From contig JAHHHO010000019.1 in NCBI GenBank assembly GCA_019359315.1, positions 1 through 64,000 of the forward strand: a stretch of 64,000 nt of DNA, written 5' to 3'. The notes under the pieces were generated by a model. The model ran no database searches. It worked only from the letters and a program-made list of their open reading frames with translations, and was not told where the DNA came from. Shown in pieces: positions 45,481 through 54,288 of this stretch; position 1 is the stretch's first letter, and each line of letters opens with the position of its first letter. The position numbers and the translations under genes were made by a program. This stretch comes from Myxacorys californica WJT36-NPBG1 (lineage in GTDB: Bacteria > Cyanobacteriota > Cyanobacteriia > Leptolyngbyales > Leptolyngbyaceae).

Positions 45481-45636
45481 ATGGACAAATTTCTAAGCGG
45501 CTTCATTAAAGTCGAAAAATCTGTCCAAATTTTTACTCTGGTTGGCATAATGCTGTTTCTAGGCTATTTAGGATCTGTGAGCTATCGTGGTGATCGCGCG
45601 CCTTCTCCAAGGACATCACCAACAACACAGCAGTAG
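45481..45636 (+). CDS. 51-residue single-pass membrane protein
   Basis: Too short for a standard cutoff. It reads MDKFLSGFIKVEKSVQIFTL, then a hydrophobic helix VGIMLFLGYLGSVSY and a Ser/Thr/Pro-rich tail ending TTQQ. SD-like AAGGATT lies upstream. It sits between the hypothetical gene and the manganese riboswitch. Function unknown. Confidence 0.4.
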   Translation: MDKFLSGFIKVEKSVQIFTLVGIMLFLGYLGSVSYRGDRAPSPRTSPTTQQ

Positions 45637-45744
45637 AGAGCACATTGGCGTCTGGAAATGGAGAATGGCGATAAGCAATGATTGTGGACTAAGCAGCGCA
45701 ATGCTTGTGTCACACAACTCTATTCAAATTGCGATTCGTCTGTG

Positions 45745-45750
45745 TATAAT
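45745..45750 (+). promoter_or_regulatory. -10 box of the riboswitch transcript
   Basis: Perfect TATAAT (TGTGTATAAT, with an extended TGnT flavour) about 10 nt before the riboswitch. The expected -35 position (45722-45727, ATTCAA) is weak. Confidence 0.65.
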
Positions 45751-45759
45751 TTTGGGATA

Positions 45760-45873
45760 CTTGAAGGGGAGTAGCTGCTGGATCACCCAGCCCACCTAAA
45801 TCAACATACTGGCGATGAGCCTGGTTTAGGTGACAGATTAAAGCACTTCTAATTTGTAAGCGAGACCTTCACT
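45760..45873 (+). ncRNA. yybP-ykoY (Mn2+) riboswitch
   Basis: The P1 stem is TGAAGG (45762-45767) with CCTTCA (45866-45871). Conserved blocks of the family are present: GGGGAGTAGC at the 5' side, TCAACATACTGG in the middle and GCGAGACCTTC at the 3' side. The next gene is a GDT1/UPF0016 exporter, a typical yybP-ykoY client. Manganese binding is known for this class, not shown here. Confidence 0.85.
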
Positions 45874-45912
45874 GAGTTCACTTCTGATGTGAGCTTGGTG
45901 GAGTGTTTTAGT

Positions 45913-45953
45913 CTCCTCAAGCTCCTCAGAGTCCGTTACCCGATCTTGAGGAG
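45913..45953 (+). promoter_or_regulatory. SD-sequestering hairpin (expression platform)
   Basis: CTCCTCAAG (45913-45921) is the exact reverse complement of CTTGAGGAG (45945-45953), and GAGGAG in the latter is the SD for the GTG at 45963. Opening this helix would free translation, so control at translation is likely. Confidence 0.65.
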
Positions 45954-45962
45954 CCTGAGCGC

Positions 45963-46616
45963 GTGTTAACAGCTTTTACAGCCGGATTATTACTCATTAC
46001 CATCAGTGAATTAGGCGATAAAACCTTTTTTATTGCGATGTGCCTAGCCATGTATCATACACGGCGGTATGTTTTACTCGGCACGATCGCAGCTTTAGCT
46101 GCAATGACCATCCTTTCGGTTCTACTTGGCAAAACGGCTGCACTCTTGCCTCAACAGTGGTTGCACTATGCCGAAGTTGGGCTGTTTCTGTTCTTTGGCT
46201 TCAAACTACTCTACGACGCCAGTAAAATGCGCGTCGAGTGCCATAGCAAATCCTTGGCTTCCGATGAGACGTTAGCAAACTGCGCCTCTGACGCAGAACG
46301 CGAAGCCCTAGAAGCCGTCGCCGAAGCGGAGGCGAAACTGAGTAAGAAAACACCATTTGCCATTTGTCTAGAAGCGTTTGTTTTAATCTTTGCAGGAGAG
46401 TGGGGCGATCGCACTCAGTTTGCCACCATTACATTAGCCGCATCCAACGATCCGATGGGGGTAACGCTTGGAGCGATCGCAGGTCACACGATCTGCGCCC
46501 TGATTGCCGTCATGGGAGGGCGTTTAATTGCAAGACATATTTCTGAACGGACGGTCACACTTTCAGGAGGAATTCTGTTTTTGGTGTTTGCAGTTGTGGC
46601 ATGGGTAGAAGGATAA
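45963..46616 (+). CDS. GDT1/TMEM165 (UPF0016) cation exporter (217 aa)
   Basis: Membrane transporter of six helices, with the two family motifs E-x-G-D: ELGDKT at residues 16-21 and EWGDRT at about 145-150. In cyanobacteria members (Mnx) move Mn2+ out of the cytoplasm into the thylakoid lumen or periplasm; plant and yeast relatives carry Mn/Ca. A charged loop rich in Ala/Glu (SDAEREALEAVAEAEAKL) joins the two halves. The start is GTG 45963, with SD GAGGAG buried in a hairpin. The manganese riboswitch upstream supports a Mn role. Confidence 0.93.
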   Translation: MLTAFTAGLLLITISELGDKTFFIAMCLAMYHTRRYVLLGTIAALAAMTILSVLLGKTAALLPQQWLHYAEVGLFLFFGFKLLYDASKMRVECHSKSLASDETLANCASDAEREALEAVAEAEAKLSKKTPFAICLEAFVLIFAGEWGDRTQFATITLAASNDPMGVTLGAIAGHTICALIAVMGGRLIARHISERTVTLSGGILFLVFAVVAWVEG

Positions 46617-46857
46617 GAGAATCACACAGCACTCGGTAAATTTACTAAAACTTCGTTCTGCAGAAAATTGGGTGAAGAGACCGTTAAGCCTGAGATGACG
46701 TCACTACTTCGGTAAAATTCTTCAGCTTTAATGTAGGGCAAGTTTAAGGTATAACTGGCTTTTGGTCGTTGTCTGCTGCTTAACCAAAATCAGCTACAGA
46801 TTACATAACCAAACCTGTCCGGGCACGGTTAATCAACGTTTTCTAAAAAAATTGCTC

Positions 46858-48357
46858 ATGCTGCTAAACAAAGGGCACACTTCTTCAGCGTTCGGTTGGA
46901 GTCTGCAACATCGCCGCCTGCTTACAATCAGAACAGAAGTGCTTTCAGGAATTACAGTTGCATTGGCACTAATTCCCGAATCGTTAGCATTTGCCGCGAT
47001 CGCTAAGGTGCCTCCTATGGTGGCGCTCTATACCTCCTTTTGTATGGCGATCGTGAGTGCGATCGCAGGGGGGCGTCCTGCCATGATTTCTGCCGCAACT
47101 GGATCGATGGCGCTCCTGATGGTTAGCCTCGTTGAAAAGCATGGCGTTGAGTACCTGTTTGCCGCCACAATATTAACGGGAATACTTCAGTTTCTGATTG
47201 GAGCGTTTAAGCTCGGTAAGCTGTTTAATTTTGTTCCTCAAGCTGCGATCGCAGGGTTTGTCAACGCCCTCGGTATTCTAATTTTTCTAGCTCAAATTCA
47301 ACAACTTCCTGGAGAGCCTTGGCAGGCTTACGTTATGGTCGCGGTTACGCTCGCCATCGTTTATCTGTTTCCTCGAATTACGACAGCCATTCCGTCACCG
47401 TTGGTGGCTATTGTCGTGATGACGATCGCGGCAATGTCTCTCCAGTTACCCATTCGCCGGGTGGGAGATATCGGAGAGATCACGCGCAACTTGCCGATGT
47501 TTCATCTTCCTCAAGTCAGTGTCTCTCTAGAAACGCTGAGCATCATTTTGCCTTACGCAATTACCCTAGCGATCGTGGGCTTACTCGAATCTCTGCTGAC
47601 AGCAGATCTGGTGGATGATCTCACCGATACCCAAAGCTCTAAAAACAAAGAAGCGCGAGGTCAAGGCATTGCAAACTTTGTCACAGGCTGTATTGGCGGC
47701 ATGGCAGGATGCGGCATGGTCGGACAAACCTTAATCAATGTGCGATCGGGGGGTAGAAGACGGCTTTCAACTGCCGTTTCTGGAGCCTTTTTATTGTTTT
47801 CGATCTTTGTGCTGCAAGATGTTGTGCAACAAATTCCGATGGCAACTCTGATCGGCGTCATGATCATGGTAGCGGGTGAAACCTTTAGTTGGAAATCGAT
47901 CAAGACCCTGAAAACGTCGCCGTTTCCCGAAATTCTAGTCATGCCAGTTACAGTTTCAGTTGCCCTCTGTACGCATGACCTAGCCCAAGGCGTCTTAGCG
48001 GGGATGCTCTTCAGTCTGTTGCTGTTTGGTTGGCAACTCGCTCAAATCAACGCTACGAGCGCGATTGATTCAGATGGCGTCAAGCTCTACGAGGTGACAG
48101 GACAGCTATTTTTTGGGTCAGCGGCCAGTTTTGTAGACCTGTTTCGGGTCAGCAGCGATCCTGAGCAGATCGTGATCGACTTTGCGCGATCGCATATTTG
48201 GGATCAGTCCGCTGCCGACGCGATCGCAAAGGTTGTGGCCAAGTACGATCGTTTAGGCAAATCTGTTACTTTGGTTGGTCTCAATCTCACGAGCTACCAG
48301 TCCGCTAGGCGTTCAGGCGTTCCCGAGCAAGTCATGAGGATTCAACAAGTGGTGTGA
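46858..48357 (+). CDS. SulP-family anion transporter with STAS domain (499 aa)
   Basis: SLC26/SulP fold: TEVLSGITVALALIPESLAF starts the transport domain, PPMVALYTSF and GRPAMISAATGSMALLM follow, then GCIGGMAGCGMVGQTLINVR. A short C-terminal STAS domain (about 405-498) ends the protein. SulP members carry sulfate, bicarbonate (BicA) or other anions; the substrate here cannot be read from sequence. ATG 46858 (MLLNKGHTS) was chosen over a TTG at 46762 because the upstream 32 residues look non-coding. Confidence 0.9.
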   Translation: MLLNKGHTSSAFGWSLQHRRLLTIRTEVLSGITVALALIPESLAFAAIAKVPPMVALYTSFCMAIVSAIAGGRPAMISAATGSMALLMVSLVEKHGVEYLFAATILTGILQFLIGAFKLGKLFNFVPQAAIAGFVNALGILIFLAQIQQLPGEPWQAYVMVAVTLAIVYLFPRITTAIPSPLVAIVVMTIAAMSLQLPIRRVGDIGEITRNLPMFHLPQVSVSLETLSIILPYAITLAIVGLLESLLTADLVDDLTDTQSSKNKEARGQGIANFVTGCIGGMAGCGMVGQTLINVRSGGRRRLSTAVSGAFLLFSIFVLQDVVQQIPMATLIGVMIMVAGETFSWKSIKTLKTSPFPEILVMPVTVSVALCTHDLAQGVLAGMLFSLLLFGWQLAQINATSAIDSDGVKLYEVTGQLFFGSAASFVDLFRVSSDPEQIVIDFARSHIWDQSAADAIAKVVAKYDRLGKSVTLVGLNLTSYQSARRSGVPEQVMRIQQVV

Positions 48358-48358
48358 G

Positions 48359-48877
48359 TTAGAGCGGTTTAACCTCTTCCAATGGCGGTAATGACGGTGC
48401 TTTGTAATCGCCAGATTTGCCGCCTGTTTTGCTAATCAAGCAAATTTGCTCGATCTGAATTGATTTCTCTAGCGCCTTCGCCATATCGTATAGCGTCAGT
48501 GCGGCAACCGACACCGCCGTTAGCGCTTCCATTTCAACTCCCGTTTCTGCTCTTGTTCTCACCTCAGCCTGAATCGTATAACCTGGTAACTCTGAATCAG
48601 GCGTAATAAGAATCTCGACTTTTTGAATCGGCAACGGATGACACAGCGGAATCAGAGTTGCTGTTTGTTTGGCGGCCATAATGCCTGCAAGTCGTGCCGT
48701 TCCCAAAACATCCCCTTTTGGCGCATCGCCTGCTGCGATCGCGGCCATCGTCTGGGGCAACATTCTGACTCGCCCTTGAGCGATCGCGGTTCTAACCGTT
48801 AACTCCTTCGTCGAAACGTCCACCATTTGCGCTTGTCCTTGAGGATCGAGATGAGATAGAGATTGATGATTTTCCAT
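48359..48877 (-). CDS. moaC: Cyclic pyranopterin monophosphate synthase (172 aa)
   Basis: Second step of molybdenum-cofactor synthesis: converts 3',8-cyclo-GTP to cPMP. Family strings: [40 protein letters not shown] with [26 protein letters not shown] and the terminal KTGGKSGDY. The Lys and His residues of the active site are in those strings. Start at [10 protein letters not shown] (ATG 48877); 11 upstream codons are non-conserved. It converges with the SulP gene, 1 nt apart. moaA or moaE are not adjacent. Confidence 0.96.
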   Translation of the reverse strand: MENHQSLSHLDPQGQAQMVDVSTKELTVRTAIAQGRVRMLPQTMAAIAAGDAPKGDVLGTARLAGIMAAKQTATLIPLCHPLPIQKVEILITPDSELPGYTIQAEVRTRAETGVEMEALTAVSVAALTLYDMAKALEKSIQIEQICLISKTGGKSGDYKAPSLPPLEEVKPL

Positions 48878-48963
48878 AAGTAATGAGGTCTCAAAAAAAT
48901 GAAGGTTCAAACATTTGTGTCACCACACTTGATGTGATAGTATAGATTTCTAGTGAAGCGCAA

Positions 48964-49037
48964 GGGCTTGTAGCTCAGTGGACTAGAGCACGTGGCTACG
49001 GACCACGGTGTCGGGGGTTCGAATCCCTCCTAGCCCG
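48964..49037 (+). tRNA. tRNA-Arg (ACG)
   Basis: Acceptor GGGCTTG/CTAGCCC (one T-T mismatch at pair 6), D arm TAGCTCAGTGGACTAGAGCA, anticodon stem CGTGG/CCACG around CTACGGA (anticodon ACG), T loop TTCGAAT, discriminator G. Confidence 0.95.
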
Positions 49038-49042
49038 TTACG

Positions 49043-49089
49043 ACAGGAAAGGGATGTACTTCTTATTGGTACATCCCTTTCCTGTTTTC
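49043..49089 (+). terminator. Strong rho-independent terminator after tRNA-Arg
   Basis: A 17-bp perfect stem, ACAGGAAAGGGATGTAC with its reverse complement, 9-nt loop, followed by TTTTCT. Confidence 0.92.
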
Positions 49090-49122
49090 TGTGTCAATTA
49101 TTTCTCTGTTAAAAATCTAAAA

Positions 49123-49152
49123 ATCCCCTTATCTAGACCTAGATAAGGGGAT
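49123..49152 (-). terminator. Rho-independent terminator for the 49180-49845 gene
   Basis: ATCCCCTTATCTAG pairs with its inverse across 2-3 nt; on the minus strand TTTTTAGATTTTT follows, so it ends transcripts arriving from 49180. Confidence 0.88.
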
Positions 49153-49179
49153 CTCAGCAACTTAATTTCTATTTAGAAA

Positions 49180-49845
49180 CTAGCGGTTTGGCTCAGTGTA
49201 AACGGGACGGTCATTGTTGTAAGCGGCACGAGGACTACGAGCGCCAACAACTGCACCAATTAAGGAAGAAAGTAATCCTAGCAATGAACCCAATACAAAA
49301 GACCAAGCTGCTTTAGAAGTATTGCCTGCAATGTCGCGAGCTTGATTTGCCGTCACATTAGGAGGAGTACTTGGAATTGCATTAGGAGCGTTGGCAGCAC
49401 CACCTGGGACTACTTGATTCGCTACTTCGCCTGCATTGGATGCTAGAACGCCGAATGCGCCAGAAACACCACTTGCTAACAAGTAAGCGCTGAGAGCTAA
49501 GGTGGTTGCCCACAGAATTGCAGCATTCAAGAGAGCCGTACTCCGGTTCATCGGACCGCAGGCGCGAGCCATTACCCAGTTGCCGATAAATAGCGAAATC
49601 AGTAAGCTAAGGATTGACCACCAGCCAACAGCACTCGCTACGTCAGGAGCATTGGTTCTAGGTGCGCCAGAGTTGGCGATCGACGTTGCCCCGATCGCAG
49701 CACCTAATGCGCTAAGAATTAATTGAGAAACTAAGGCAACGAAAAGTCCTGCAATGATGGGACCCCAGCGAACGCGATCGTGATAATCTGCTGCCACCGG
49801 AACCACCGCTGCCGTTTCGGTAATTGGTCGATTAGTATAAGCCAT
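49180..49845 (-). CDS. Four-helix membrane protein (221 aa)
   Basis: SD GGGAG lies about 8 nt before ATG 49845. The product begins MAYTNRPITETAAVVPVAAD, then RVRWGPIIAGLFVALVSQLI (helix 1), a Gly/Ala-rich stretch, WWSILSLLISLFIGNWVMAR (helix 2), ALLNAAILWATTLALSAYLL (helix 3) and FVLGSLLGLLSSLIGAVVGA (helix 4). The 'W(G)xIxAGxxVALxxQLxLSxLGxAIG' start resembles bacterial membrane proteins of unknown function in the YrzE/PhnA-like group. Likely envelope related. Confidence 0.65.
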   Translation of the reverse strand: MAYTNRPITETAAVVPVAADYHDRVRWGPIIAGLFVALVSQLILSALGAAIGATSIANSGAPRTNAPDVASAVGWWSILSLLISLFIGNWVMARACGPMNRSTALLNAAILWATTLALSAYLLASGVSGAFGVLASNAGEVANQVVPGGAANAPNAIPSTPPNVTANQARDIAGNTSKAAWSFVLGSLLGLLSSLIGAVVGARSPRAAYNNDRPVYTEPNR

Positions 49846-50176
49846 GTAAATTAGCTCCCAAAAGTGATAGTCTTTTACAAAAAATTTAGACTTGAGCATC
49901 ACTTTAGGCTTTGTTTTAATCACATATCTCTATCAGTAGTGGGAATCTTAGGGAAATACCTAGTCTGCCATTGGTTAGATATGATTTATAGAACCTGTAT
50001 GTATGAATGACACGTAAACCTCTGAACTAGAACAAAAGTTTCTAGTTTTGCTGAAAAGGTGCGAATTAAATGATAATTCTTACCTATTGCTCGATTCCGT
50101 CGGGGATCACTTGAGATCAGAAGTGCAGCGAGAGGTTTTGTCAAATTAATATCAGTACAACCTAATGCATTGGCGT
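49846..50176. other. Intergenic region
   Basis: About 330 bp, AT-rich, with no open frame of interest, no clear hairpin and no recognisable RNA. It holds the leader of the 49845 gene. Confidence 0.5.
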
Positions 50177-50503
50177 TTAGCGAAGTCTAACTGCTGTTCC
50201 GACTGCTGTAATCAATAACAACACTCCTGATTGATCCATATTGATTGTGCCAGTATCAATTTCAATGCCAATTACTGCATGTGCTCCTAACTGTTGAGCG
50301 CGCTTCTCTAGCTCCGCCATGGCATCACGCTGTCCACGCTCAAACACACGCTCATAGGCAGCAGTCCGCCCACCAATGATGTCTCGAATGCCTGCAAAAA
50401 AATCTCTTAGAGCGTTGCTACCATACACAACTTCAGCCGTGACAATACCTAGATATGCTTCAATATCTGCGTTTTGAACTACATCAGTTGTCGTTAAAAT
50501 CAT
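50177..50503 (-). CDS. YbjQ/UPF0145-family protein (108 aa)
   Basis: Small beta-rich homo-oligomeric protein family. Seen: MILTTTDVVQNADIEAYLGI, VTAEVVYGSN, DIIGGRTAAYERVFERGQRD, AQQLGAHAVIGIEIDTGTI. These are the standard YbjQ strings (GGRTxxYE, GAxAVIGI). Sometimes described as heavy-metal-binding, but no Cys is present here. SD GGAGAAGAG before ATG 50503. Stands alone. Confidence 0.93.
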   Translation of the reverse strand: MILTTTDVVQNADIEAYLGIVTAEVVYGSNALRDFFAGIRDIIGGRTAAYERVFERGQRDAMAELEKRAQQLGAHAVIGIEIDTGTINMDQSGVLLLITAVGTAVRLR

Positions 50504-50625
50504 GCTCTTCTCCGTGCAACAAGGTTAAAGGATACTAACATTTCTTCTTGATCATTAAAGATAGGACTAAATAAAAATAGCCAACAGCTTGAAGTTTGTA
50601 GCAAAGGTGTGGTAATCGATCATTA

Positions 50626-51795
50626 ATGAATCGTAATGAAACCTTGCCTTGGACAGTTTGCATGATAAAGCGATTAGCACAGAGTGCCATTCTAAAGAAA
50701 CCGATTCGAGTCACTGTCAATGTTCTCTTTGCTGGCTTTATTGTTTTCTCATCTCAAGTTGGACAGGCTCAGTCTCCAGAGCGGGATCCGTCTGCGTCGT
50801 CGGATGCAGGTCAAGAACTTAGTGCACTCGTTGAGCAAGGTCGAAAGCTAGCTGACACAAAGGACTGGGCAGGAGCGCTTGATGCGTTTCAAAAGGCGGC
50901 GGTTCTGGATGGTAAAAATGCTCGAATTTTTTCGGGAATTGGCTATATCCAAGCTCAAGCAGGTAACTTTCAGGAAGCAGCCACTGCCTACCGTCAAGCG
51001 ATCTCGCTTGATCCCGATAATGCCGATTTTGAGTACGCCTTAGGCTTCAGTTTGGCAAGTGCAGGAGACGATTGGGCGGCGGCAACTGCTTATCGTCGAG
51101 CCATAAAGCTAGATGCGAAAAACGCCAATGCCTATCTAGGATTGGGTGCTGTTCTGGCGCGCCAAGAACAATATGACGAGGCAATCGGGGCTTATAAGCA
51201 ACTCATCAAGGTCGAGCCTAAAAATGCAGCAGCCCAAGAGGCGATCGGGCTACTCTACCTTCAGCAGGGCAACACCGAAGCGGCAATTCTGGCACTGCAA
51301 GCTGCTGCAACTTTAGAGTCTCGTCGCAGCAGCGTTCAGCTTGGCTTAGGCCTAGCATGGTTAAGCCAAGGCAATCGTGAATCGGCACTCGCAGCATTCA
51401 ATCGTGCTACACAGCTCGATCCCCATAATGGAAAACTCCATTTGCAAATTGGTAATGCTTTAGAAGCAACAGGAGATAGGCAGGGAGCGTTGGCAGCTTA
51501 CCAGAAAGCGGTAAATACCAGCCCTGACTTAGCAGAGGCTCAGCTTGCCTTAGCAGATTTGGCCCTTGAACAAAAGGAAACGATGCGATCTCTGCTTGCC
51601 TATCGCGAAGTGATTCGTCTATCCCCCAATAGTGCGCGGGCCTACTATCAGTTGGGTATGGTTTTGAAAATGCGCGATCGCACTCAAGAAGCGATCGAGG
51701 CGTTGCAAAAAGCTCAAACTCTCTACCAGCAGCAAGGTCAATCCGATGATGCTAAGCGAGTTGAGACAGCACTAAAAGAATTGACCCGATCGTAA
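50626..51795 (+). CDS. Exported TPR-repeat protein (389 aa)
   Basis: A signal/anchor helix at about residues 28-45 (VTVNVLFAGFIVFSSQVGQA) is followed by about nine tetratricopeptide repeats (residues 65-385), each with the W/A/G/Y..A..P pattern, for example AGALDAFQKAAVLDGKNARI and EEAIGAYKQLIKVEPKNAAA-type units. TPRs bind partner proteins; in the periplasm they often help assemble envelope complexes. A shorter start at ATG 50662 would also keep the signal. No partner gene is adjacent. Confidence 0.82.
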   Translation: MNRNETLPWTVCMIKRLAQSAILKKPIRVTVNVLFAGFIVFSSQVGQAQSPERDPSASSDAGQELSALVEQGRKLADTKDWAGALDAFQKAAVLDGKNARIFSGIGYIQAQAGNFQEAATAYRQAISLDPDNADFEYALGFSLASAGDDWAAATAYRRAIKLDAKNANAYLGLGAVLARQEQYDEAIGAYKQLIKVEPKNAAAQEAIGLLYLQQGNTEAAILALQAAATLESRRSSVQLGLGLAWLSQGNRESALAAFNRATQLDPHNGKLHLQIGNALEATGDRQGALAAYQKAVNTSPDLAEAQLALADLALEQKETMRSLLAYREVIRLSPNSARAYYQLGMVLKMRDRTQEAIEALQKAQTLYQQQGQSDDAKRVETALKELTRS

Positions 51796-51829
51796 TCGTT
51801 TCTTTTCCTAGTCTGTAATTTGTTGGGAA

Positions 51830-52087
51830 TTAATAGGGCTGTCCGTCCACGAGGGTGAGCGCTGTCGGATGACAGCGTTTGATGATCGAGTGAATGCCGA
51901 TCGCGCCTTCACCGTTAAGATCTTCCAGATAGCCAGGACAAGCGGCTTCCGCCTCTGTTGGATGATCAAATGGACCAAAATAGTAAACGCAAGCCGGCTC
52001 ATGGGTAGAAACCTCGACCCACCAAGCTTGTTTTGCTGCTTGAAGAAACCCGATCGCAAATTCTTGAATTGCCTTTAATAGGAACAT
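51830..52087 (-). CDS. DUF1816-family protein (85 aa)
   Basis: Reads ...AWWVEVSTHEPACVYYFGPF then DHPTEAEAACPGYLEDLNGE and ends LTLVDGQPY. The 'WWVEI.T..P.C.YYFGPF....EA....GY.EDL' signature is DUF1816, a cyanobacteria-specific family that in some strains is associated with phycobilisome or CpcD-like context. Soluble. It converges with the TPR gene. An overlapping frame at 51808-52059 is a shadow. Confidence 0.8.
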   Translation of the reverse strand: MFLLKAIQEFAIGFLQAAKQAWWVEVSTHEPACVYYFGPFDHPTEAEAACPGYLEDLNGEGAIGIHSIIKRCHPTALTLVDGQPY

Positions 52088-52444
52088 GGTTGAAATTTAA
52101 TACCAGTAAGTTAAGAACGGCAATTTTTAGCTAGAGTTCCAAGGCTTCCTGAAATATTAACTACACTCTACATTAAGTTACTATCACAGAAAATCAAGTT
52201 GTCATCCTAAGCGTAATCCTTGTAGGAAGAGCATTTCGAGCTTTCAATTTATTAATAGCGATCCCCTTTTAAGAAGGTGTATTAAATTTAACAATTTGAA
52301 GATTCCTTAGCTCGAGCGATGAGTTTAGAGGAATGAAAGAATGACGATGCTTACTTCATCCCTCATTCTTACGTGGACGAGCACTAACCCCTGATGTTGA
52401 GCCTGGGAACCTCTGAAGCCCTCCCTATCTTCTAAACTGAAAGA
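52088..52444. other. Intergenic region upstream of mutL
   Basis: About 350 bp without a gene. A small hairpin AGAATGA/TCATTCT lies at about 52340-52372. Confidence 0.45.
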
Positions 52445-54124
52445 ATGGGGTTTACGATTCAGCCACTTCCAATCGACGTTGTGCATCTGATGGCTGCTGG
52501 AGAAGTGATCGATTCGCTCTCAGCAGTGGTACGCGAATTGGTGGAAAACGCGTTGGATGCAGGCGCAACTCGAATTTCGGTTTCGATCTGGGCAGATCAA
52601 TGGCGAGTGCGGGTCTCTGATAACGGTGCAGGCATGACGCTAGAGAATTTGCAGCAAGCGGCACTGCCTCACACGACAAGTAAAATTCGCGATCGCGCTG
52701 ATTTGCAAACCATTCAAAGTCTCGGTTTTCGCGGAGAAGCGCTCTATAGCTTGGCCCAGCTTTCTAACCTGGAAATCCTCAGCCGTGTCGGGGCTGAGCA
52801 AGGCTGGCGAGTCGTTTACGACACCGGGGGCAATCCGATCACAACCGAAACCGTTGCGATCGCACCCGGTACGATTATCACTGTGGATCGCTTGTTTGAA
52901 ACCTGGGCAGCTCGCCGGGATGGATTGCCGTCTGCCGCACAACAGTTAAAAGCGGTTCAGACGATGATTTACCATTTAGCGCTCTGCCATCCTCACGTTA
53001 CTTGGCAGGTTCAGCAGGGCGATCGCGAGTGGATCAGTCTGTGGGCAAGCCGCACGCCCAAACAAAGCTTGCCACAAATGGTGCGCGGCGTGCGTGGAGA
53101 GGAATTACAAGAAATTCAGTTGACGTTGAGCCAGTCATTAGCATCCGAGGCATCAACGTCCGAGGCATCGCTCTATCTGCTATTGGGATTGCCCGATCGC
53201 TGTCATCGTCGCCGCCCCGACTGGGTAAAAGTGGCGGTTAACGGACGGCTCATCCACATGCCCGAATTAGAGCAGACGCTACTCGCTGGGTTTCGCCGCA
53301 CTCTACCGCGCGATCGCTATCCGGTTTGCTTTCTGCATCTGCATCTCCCACCCGCCTACATTGATTGGAATCGCCATCCTGCCAAAGCGGAAATCTATTT
53401 GCACAACCTCGACTATTGGCAAGAACAGGTGACGAGCGCGATCGAGCAAGCCTTTCGGCTCAACCCAAAATCATTGCCTGACGATCTATATTCGAGTCGA
53501 GTCGGGACTCTGCTAAAAGCCGCAGAATCTGAAGGAGGCTATACCGTCCACCGAGAGATTGCCCCTGCTACGCCGACGCTATCCTCGCTACGAGCGATCG
53601 CGCAAGTTCACAATCGCTATATCTTGGCAGAACATGCCAGCGGCATGTGGCTTGTCGAACAACACATTGCCCATGAACGGGTGTTGTACGAGCAGATCTG
53701 CGATCGCTGGCAAATTGTTTCTCTCGAACCTGCGATCGTTCTGAATCAACTCACTCATGCCCAAGTCGAGCAGTTGCAGCATCTCGGACTGACGGTAGAA
53801 CCCTTTGGCGACCAGCTATGGGCAGTGCGCTCAATTCCTACTCTTTTGGCTGAGCGAGAAGACCGCGCGGAGGCATTACTAGAACTCAGTTTAGGAGGCG
53901 ATTTGCAAACGGCGCAAGTTGCGATCGCGTGCCGCAGTGCAATTCGGAATGGTACTCCTCTTACCCTCGCAGACATGCAAACGCTGCTTAACCAGTGGCA
54001 GCAGACTCGAAATCCTCGTACCTGTCCGCACGGACGTCCTATCTATCTAGCTTTAGAAGAATCCGCCCTCGCTCGTTTCTTTCGACGACATTGGGTGATC
54101 GGCAAAAGTCATGGGCTGGAATAA
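52445..54124 (+). CDS. mutL: DNA mismatch repair protein MutL (559 aa)
   Basis: ATPase that links MutS recognition to strand removal. N-terminal GHKL motifs: VRELVENALDAGATRI, SDNGAGM, TTSKI and GFRGEALYSLAQL. The C-terminal domain carries VEQHIAHERVLYEQ where endonuclease MutLs have DQHAxxExxxxE (the first Asp is Glu and Ala is Ile here), and the metal-binding end motif CPHGRPIYLAL. So nicking activity is plausible but the motif is not canonical. The linker is short, giving a compact protein. ATG 52445. Confidence 0.95.
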   Translation: MGFTIQPLPIDVVHLMAAGEVIDSLSAVVRELVENALDAGATRISVSIWADQWRVRVSDNGAGMTLENLQQAALPHTTSKIRDRADLQTIQSLGFRGEALYSLAQLSNLEILSRVGAEQGWRVVYDTGGNPITTETVAIAPGTIITVDRLFETWAARRDGLPSAAQQLKAVQTMIYHLALCHPHVTWQVQQGDREWISLWASRTPKQSLPQMVRGVRGEELQEIQLTLSQSLASEASTSEASLYLLLGLPDRCHRRRPDWVKVAVNGRLIHMPELEQTLLAGFRRTLPRDRYPVCFLHLHLPPAYIDWNRHPAKAEIYLHNLDYWQEQVTSAIEQAFRLNPKSLPDDLYSSRVGTLLKAAESEGGYTVHREIAPATPTLSSLRAIAQVHNRYILAEHASGMWLVEQHIAHERVLYEQICDRWQIVSLEPAIVLNQLTHAQVEQLQHLGLTVEPFGDQLWAVRSIPTLLAEREDRAEALLELSLGGDLQTAQVAIACRSAIRNGTPLTLADMQTLLNQWQQTRNPRTCPHGRPIYLALEESALARFFRRHWVIGKSHGLE

Positions 54125-54288
54125 TGGGTCGTCCTGCTGAACGTTGGATCTTTGAGACTATATTGCAGCATCAGCAGTAGAAACCCTTACAAATCACGAA
54201 TTCCGGATCGACTTGCCTTATAATCTCAGGCAGGATATTTACATGGGTACGTGATCCTACCCTTCTATTCCGTGAGGAGTTTAATACC

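Noticed and set aside
51808-52059. 83-aa minus-strand frame
   Set aside because: Shadow of the DUF1816 gene.
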